Assembly (NCBI GenBank): GCA_025055465.1 | Contig: JANWXA010000069.1 | Location: forward strand, 1-9,350 | DNA: 9,350 nt | Origin: Candidatus Kapaibacterium sp. | Lineage (GTDB): Bacteria > Bacteroidota > Ignavibacteria > Kapaibacteriales > HRBIN21 | Reading direction: 5' to 3' | Part shown: piece after piece, positions 6,213-9,350 of the stretch | Layout of the letters: every line of letters starts with the position of its first letter | Numbering within the stretch: the first letter of the stretch is position 1 | Notes under the pieces: model-generated | Databases searched by the model: none | Told to the model about the DNA's origin: nothing | The model's input: the letters and a program-made list of their open reading frames with translations, nothing else | Translations under genes and position numbers: made by a program

Positions 6213-7701
6213 GACTGGTGTGGTAGAGTTCGCCCATGAGCTGCAAAGCTTGGGGATAGAACTCCTGGCATCTGATGGCACTGCACAAGTACTGCGCACA
6301 GCAGGCCTTTCTGTGCAGGCTGTATCGGAGCTGACTGGATTCCCACCTATTCTGGATGGACGCGTCAAGACTTTGCATCCAATACTGCACGCTGCTATTT
6401 TGGCTCGGCGCGATCTTCCCCATCATATAGAACAGCTCCGGCGCCTCGGGGTAGAACCGATAGATCTGGTTGTGGTAACTTTCTACCCGTTTGAGGAAAT
6501 GGCACGCGGTACGACATCTAGCACCGAAGTGCTGGAGTTTATTGATATCGGGGGTCCGGCATTGGTACGGGCAGCGGCAAAGAATTATCCCTGGGTAACC
6601 GTTTTGGTCAGCCCAGCTCAGTATGGTGAGCTTGTTGCCTTATTGCGGGAGCGTGGGGACATTCCGGAATCGGTGCGCCGCCGATACGCTGCGGAGGCGT
6701 TCGTGCACACGGCCGTATACGATGCGTCCATCGCTAAGGCGCTTGGGGCTGAGGACGGTACCCCTGTGCTCTGGCTCCAGAGCTCCCCTCTGGTGCAGGT
6801 GCTGCGTTATGGTGAAAACCCGCATCAGCGTGGCTGGCTTTTCGGTAGCGGATATAGGCGCTGTTTTCGCCAGCTTCACGGCAAGGAGTTGTCCTACAAC
6901 AATGTACTGGATGCCGATGCTGCTGTCCGGGTTATTCTGGAGTTTGAGGAACCCACGGTTGCAATCCTCAAGCATACTATGCCGTGTGGTGTTGGTAGCG
7001 ACGCGGATCTCACCATAGCGTGGGAGAAAGCATTGGCGACGGATCCAGTATCTCCTTTTGGCGGCATCGTGGTAACAAATCGCCCAGTGACAGTAGAGCT
7101 TGCTGAGCGGTTAGCGGGAATGTTTCTGGAGCTCGTCCTCGCTCCTGCCTTTCCAGAGGAGGCGTTGGTAGTGCTCCAGCGTAGAAAAAATCTGCGCCTT
7201 TTGCTCTACGACCCAAGGGCCCTCCGGCAGTGGTGGAGTGAGGACTTTCGGAGCGTAATTGGGGGTGTTCTCGTACAGACCCCTGACGTAGCCCTGCTAC
7301 CTTCGGAGGGATGGGAGGTTGTGACACAGCGAGAGCCCACTTCAGAGGAAGCTGCAGCACTTGGCTTTGCCTGGAAAGTAGTCAAGCATGTCAAGTCCAA
7401 TGCTGTGGTCTTTGCGTCTGCTGACCGGACATTAGCGATTGGAGGCGGGCAGACATCGCGACTGGACGCCGTACGCGTGGCAGTGCGGAAGGCGCAGGAA
7501 ATAGGGATACCATTGGCGGGGTCTGTTGTTGGGTCCGATGCTTTCTTCCCGTTCCCAGACGCTCTGGAGGAGGCATTGGCAGCGGGAGCAACTGCTGTGA
7601 TTCAGCCGGGAGGTTCTGTCCGAGATGCCGAAGTCATTGCTGTGGCAGATGCGCATGGAGCCACTATGGTTTTGACTCACATGCGCCATTTCCGCCATTG
7701 A
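6175..7701 (+). CDS. purH: Bifunctional AICAR transformylase/IMP cyclohydrolase PurH
   Basis: PurH catalyses the last two steps of de novo IMP synthesis: formylation of AICAR by 10-formyl-tetrahydrofolate, then ring closure of FAICAR. The 508-residue product has the usual length. The N-terminal cyclohydrolase domain (about 1-195) shows DKTGVVEFA (12-20), DGRVKTLHP (61-69), YPF (Y104) and IDIGGPALVRAAAKN. The transformylase domain shows LRYGENPHQ (210-218), LHGKELSYNNVLDADAA, the catalytic pair K266-H267, VKHVKSNAVVF, GGGQTSRLDAV, SDAFFPFPD, IQPGGSVRD and the C-terminal MRHFRH. Three positions depart from the motifs I know: D34 in ASDGT (usually SGGT), M269 in KHTMPCG (usually Asn, or Ser in the human enzyme) and H502 in THMRHFRH (usually Gly). 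The start is fixed: an in-frame TGA lies at 6163-6165, the next in-frame ATG/GTG codon would delete the first conserved strand, and no clear ribosome-binding site is seen. It overlaps the transporter gene by 38 nt, suggesting coupling. Confidence 0.97.
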   Translation: MPIRRAFLSAWDKTGVVEFAHELQSLGIELLASDGTAQVLRTAGLSVQAVSELTGFPPILDGRVKTLHPILHAAILARRDLPHHIEQLRRLGVEPIDLVVVTFYPFEEMARGTTSSTEVLEFIDIGGPALVRAAAKNYPWVTVLVSPAQYGELVALLRERGDIPESVRRRYAAEAFVHTAVYDASIAKALGAEDGTPVLWLQSSPLVQVLRYGENPHQRGWLFGSGYRRCFRQLHGKELSYNNVLDADAAVRVILEFEEPTVAILKHTMPCGVGSDADLTIAWEKALATDPVSPFGGIVVTNRPVTVELAERLAGMFLELVLAPAFPEEALVVLQRRKNLRLLLYDPRALRQWWSEDFRSVIGGVLVQTPDVALLPSEGWEVVTQREPTSEEAAALGFAWKVVKHVKSNAVVFASADRTLAIGGGQTSRLDAVRVAVRKAQEIGIPLAGSVVGSDAFFPFPDALEEALAAGATAVIQPGGSVRDAEVIAVADAHGATMVLTHMRHFRH

Positions 7702-7705
7702 GACA

Positions 7706-8449
7706 CTACTCCCAGCGATAGCGCTCCAGGTGGAAGCTTTCGCCCAGGTAGAGACGGCGTACCTCAGGGTGTGCGGCGATTTCCTCGGCGGTTCCGGAGT
7801 AGAAGATGCTACCGTCAATAAGGATATAGGCCCGATCGGTTATGGACAGGGTTTCGTGTACGTTGTGGTCAGTGATGAGCACTCCGATGGAGCGGGTTTT
7901 GAGGCGGCGGACTAAGCGCATGAGATCCTCCACAGCCAGCGGGTCTATGCCGGCGAAAGGTTCGTCCAGTAAGATGAACTTTGGTTCGGCTGCCAAAGCG
8001 CGGGCAATTTCGCAGCGCCGACGCTCTCCGCCGGAAAGCATGTAGCCCTTGTGGCGGCGAAGGCGTTGGATTCCAAACTCCTCGAGCAATTGTTCTAAAC
8101 GCTCCCGTTGCTCGTGGCGGGAGAAGCCCCGGAGTTGTAGCACGGCTCGGATGTTGTCCTCCACAGATAAGCGGCGGAAAACCGACGGCTCTTGTGGCAA
8201 GTAACTGATCCCCAACCGTGCCCGGCGGTACATTGGCATAAAGGTAAGCTCGCGTTCATCCAAAAAAATCTGTCCGGCGTTTGGAGAGATCATTCCCACG
8301 AGCATATAGAAGGTTGTGGTTTTTCCGGCTCCGTTGGGGCCCAAGAGGCCGACGACCTCGCCTTGGCGGACTTCTAAAGAAACTCCACGAACGACTAAGC
8401 GGCGTCGGTAGGCTTTGACCAGGCCCCTGCACCAGAGGCGACTGCTCAT
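7706..8449 (-). CDS. lptB: LPS export ABC transporter ATP-binding protein LptB
   Basis: LptB is the cytoplasmic ATPase that, with LptF and LptG, extracts lipopolysaccharide from the inner membrane and drives it over the LptC-LptA-LptD bridge. The 247-residue product is a single ABC ATPase of typical length. It has Walker [10 protein letters not shown] (37-45), Q-loop Q86 in YLPQEPSVF, signature LSGGE (138-142) followed by RRR, Walker B FILLDE with catalytic E163, D-loop FAGIDP, and switch H195 in ITDHNV. E163 and H195 fall at the same numbers as I recall for Escherichia coli LptB, and the whole protein follows the LptB subfamily ([24 protein letters not shown]) more than the LivF/LivG amino-acid ATPases. 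Its ATG overlaps the upstream protease stop (ATGA), so it is translated as the second gene of that pair. The lptA, lptC, lptF and lptG genes are not in view. Confidence 0.95.
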   Translation of the reverse strand: MSSRLWCRGLVKAYRRRLVVRGVSLEVRQGEVVGLLGPNGAGKTTTFYMLVGMISPNAGQIFLDERELTFMPMYRRARLGISYLPQEPSVFRRLSVEDNIRAVLQLRGFSRHEQRERLEQLLEEFGIQRLRRHKGYMLSGGERRRCEIARALAAEPKFILLDEPFAGIDPLAVEDLMRLVRRLKTRSIGVLITDHNVHETLSITDRAYILIDGSIFYSGTAEEIAAHPEVRRLYLGESFHLERYRWE

Positions 8450-9350
8450 GGGCGGCGCTTTCCGACGGTAAGCTCTGTCGTGAACTCCTTTCCGCCGCGA
8501 AGGATGGTGATGCGGAGGCGCTGCCCTACGAAGCTATCGGTAAGCAGGAGATCGGCATCTTTGGTGTCCTGAACTCGTGTGCCATCTATGGCGACAATGA
8601 GGTCGCCCGGCTCCAGTCCTGCCCGATCTGCCGGCGAGCCACGGCGAACACTGACAATAAGGGCTCCACGCTGCCCTTTGCCTAACTCATACTGCTCAGG
8701 GTCACTGAGCCGGATGCCAATGTCAATATCGCGCTCGATCTTACCGTCGGTGCGAAGGCGTTCGATGACATGCTTGACCCGATTGATGGGGATAGCGAAT
8801 CCGATCCCGATACTGCCAGCACCCTGCCAGCTCTGTGCTGTGGAGATAATAGCAGCGTTGACTCCAACAACCTCACCTAATGCGTTGACCAGCGGTCCCC
8901 CGGAGTTTCCGGAACTTATGGCCGCATCGGTCTGAATCATACCGCGGTACACTCGTCCCTCTTGGCGGAAGTTGACCCCTACATTGCTTACCACGCCAAC
9001 GGTTACCGTAGGTTTGGCGTTGATGTCGAACAATCCAAAGGGATTGCCGAAAGCGATAACCCATTCTCCCACTACGATGGAGTCAGAATTGCCTAAGGGA
9101 ACGTATGGGAATCGGCGGGCTTTCTCTGGGCGAAGCCTGAGCAGTGCAATATCGCTGACCGGATCTGCTCCCACGAGCTCAGCATTGTGATGCTCGCCCC
9201 CAACCAACGTAACGGTGATCCGAGTTGGGTTGTCCCCTACGACATGGTGGTTCGTTACAACGTAGCCATCAGGCGAAGTAATGAAGCCGGAGCCCAGGTT
9301 GCGAATAGTGTACCGGCGTCTGTATTCTCGCGGCTCGCCGAAGAAGAAGC
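8446..9350 (-). CDS. HtrA/Deg-type serine protease with one PDZ domain (5' end missing)
   Basis: The last 300 residues of a trypsin-like envelope protease are present; the frame is open to the right edge, so the signal or anchor region and start lie outside. The catalytic triad is visible: His in TNHHVV (codon 9244-9246), Asp in [11 protein letters not shown] (codon 9151-9153) and Ser in GNSGGPL (codon 8902-8904). The lead-in [18 protein letters not shown] and the following [17 protein letters not shown] are standard for HtrA. A single PDZ domain covers roughly the last 95 residues ([29 protein letters not shown]), with no second PDZ before the stop. That resembles DegS/HtrA-like rather than two-PDZ DegP proteins, so I give no specific symbol. 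These proteases act outside the cytoplasm in quality control of envelope proteins. The stop overlaps lptB by 4 nt, indicating an envelope-related operon. A TTG at 9207 could be mistaken for a start but would remove the catalytic His. Confidence 0.95.
   Translation of the reverse strand, partial: FFFGEPREYRRRYTIRNLGSGFITSPDGYVVTNHHVVGDNPTRITVTLVGGEHHNAELVGADPVSDIALLRLRPEKARRFPYVPLGNSDSIVVGEWVIAFGNPFGLFDINAKPTVTVGVVSNVGVNFRQEGRVYRGMIQTDAAISSGNSGGPLVNALGEVVGVNAAIISTAQSWQGAGSIGIGFAIPINRVKHVIERLRTDGKIERDIDIGIRLSDPEQYELGKGQRGALIVSVRRGSPADRAGLEPGDLIVAIDGTRVQDTKDADLLLTDSFVGQRLRITILRGGKEFTTELTVGKRRP

Noticed and set aside
5669..6368. Open frames of about 176 codons (plus) and 187 codons (minus) over the transporter/purH junction
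   Set aside because: Both lie antisense to, or in other frames of, well-supported genes and read as low-complexity sequence.
1..9350. CRISPR arrays, insertion sequences, prophage or toxin-antitoxin modules
   Set aside because: No spaced direct repeats, transposase-like frames, terminal inverted repeats or small paired toxin genes were found by eye; coding density is nearly complete.

Overview
This window looks like ordinary chromosome from a moderately GC-rich, Gram-negative bacterium. An lptB gene (ATPase of the lipopolysaccharide export machine) and an HtrA-type envelope protease imply an outer membrane. The DUF3109 protein is a family I know mainly from Bacteroidota/Chlorobiota, so I lean to a GC-rich member of that broad group. 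The lineage is inference. I see no mobile elements, phage genes, CRISPR arrays, tRNAs or rRNAs.

Layout, left to right. Positions 5-40 hold a very strong intrinsic terminator that ends a transcript entering from the left. A leader of about 145 nt follows. Then comes a compact plus-strand run: queE (7-deazaguanine pathway radical SAM enzyme), a cysteine-rich DUF3109 protein, a two-TM sensor histidine kinase, a YihY/BrkB-family membrane protein and a second histidine kinase. All four junctions overlap, by 4, 4, 14 and 14 nt, so the five genes are very probably one translationally coupled operon. After a gap of about 100 nt with a hairpin come an MFS exporter-like transporter and purH, which overlap by 38 nt.

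Two minus-strand genes converge on purH with only 4 nt between stop codons: an HtrA/Deg-type serine protease, cut by the right edge, and lptB. They overlap by 4 nt (ATGA) and are presumably co-transcribed, an envelope-biogenesis pair.

Functionally the window mixes tRNA-modification precursor synthesis (queE), purine biosynthesis (purH), envelope maintenance (lptB, htrA, possibly yihY) and signalling (two kinases without a response regulator in view). No wholly new system is evident. The points most worth checking are the kinase-YihY-kinase arrangement without a response regulator, the queE/DUF3109 coupling, unusual residues at normally conserved PurH positions, and the 4-nt convergent junction with no visible terminator.
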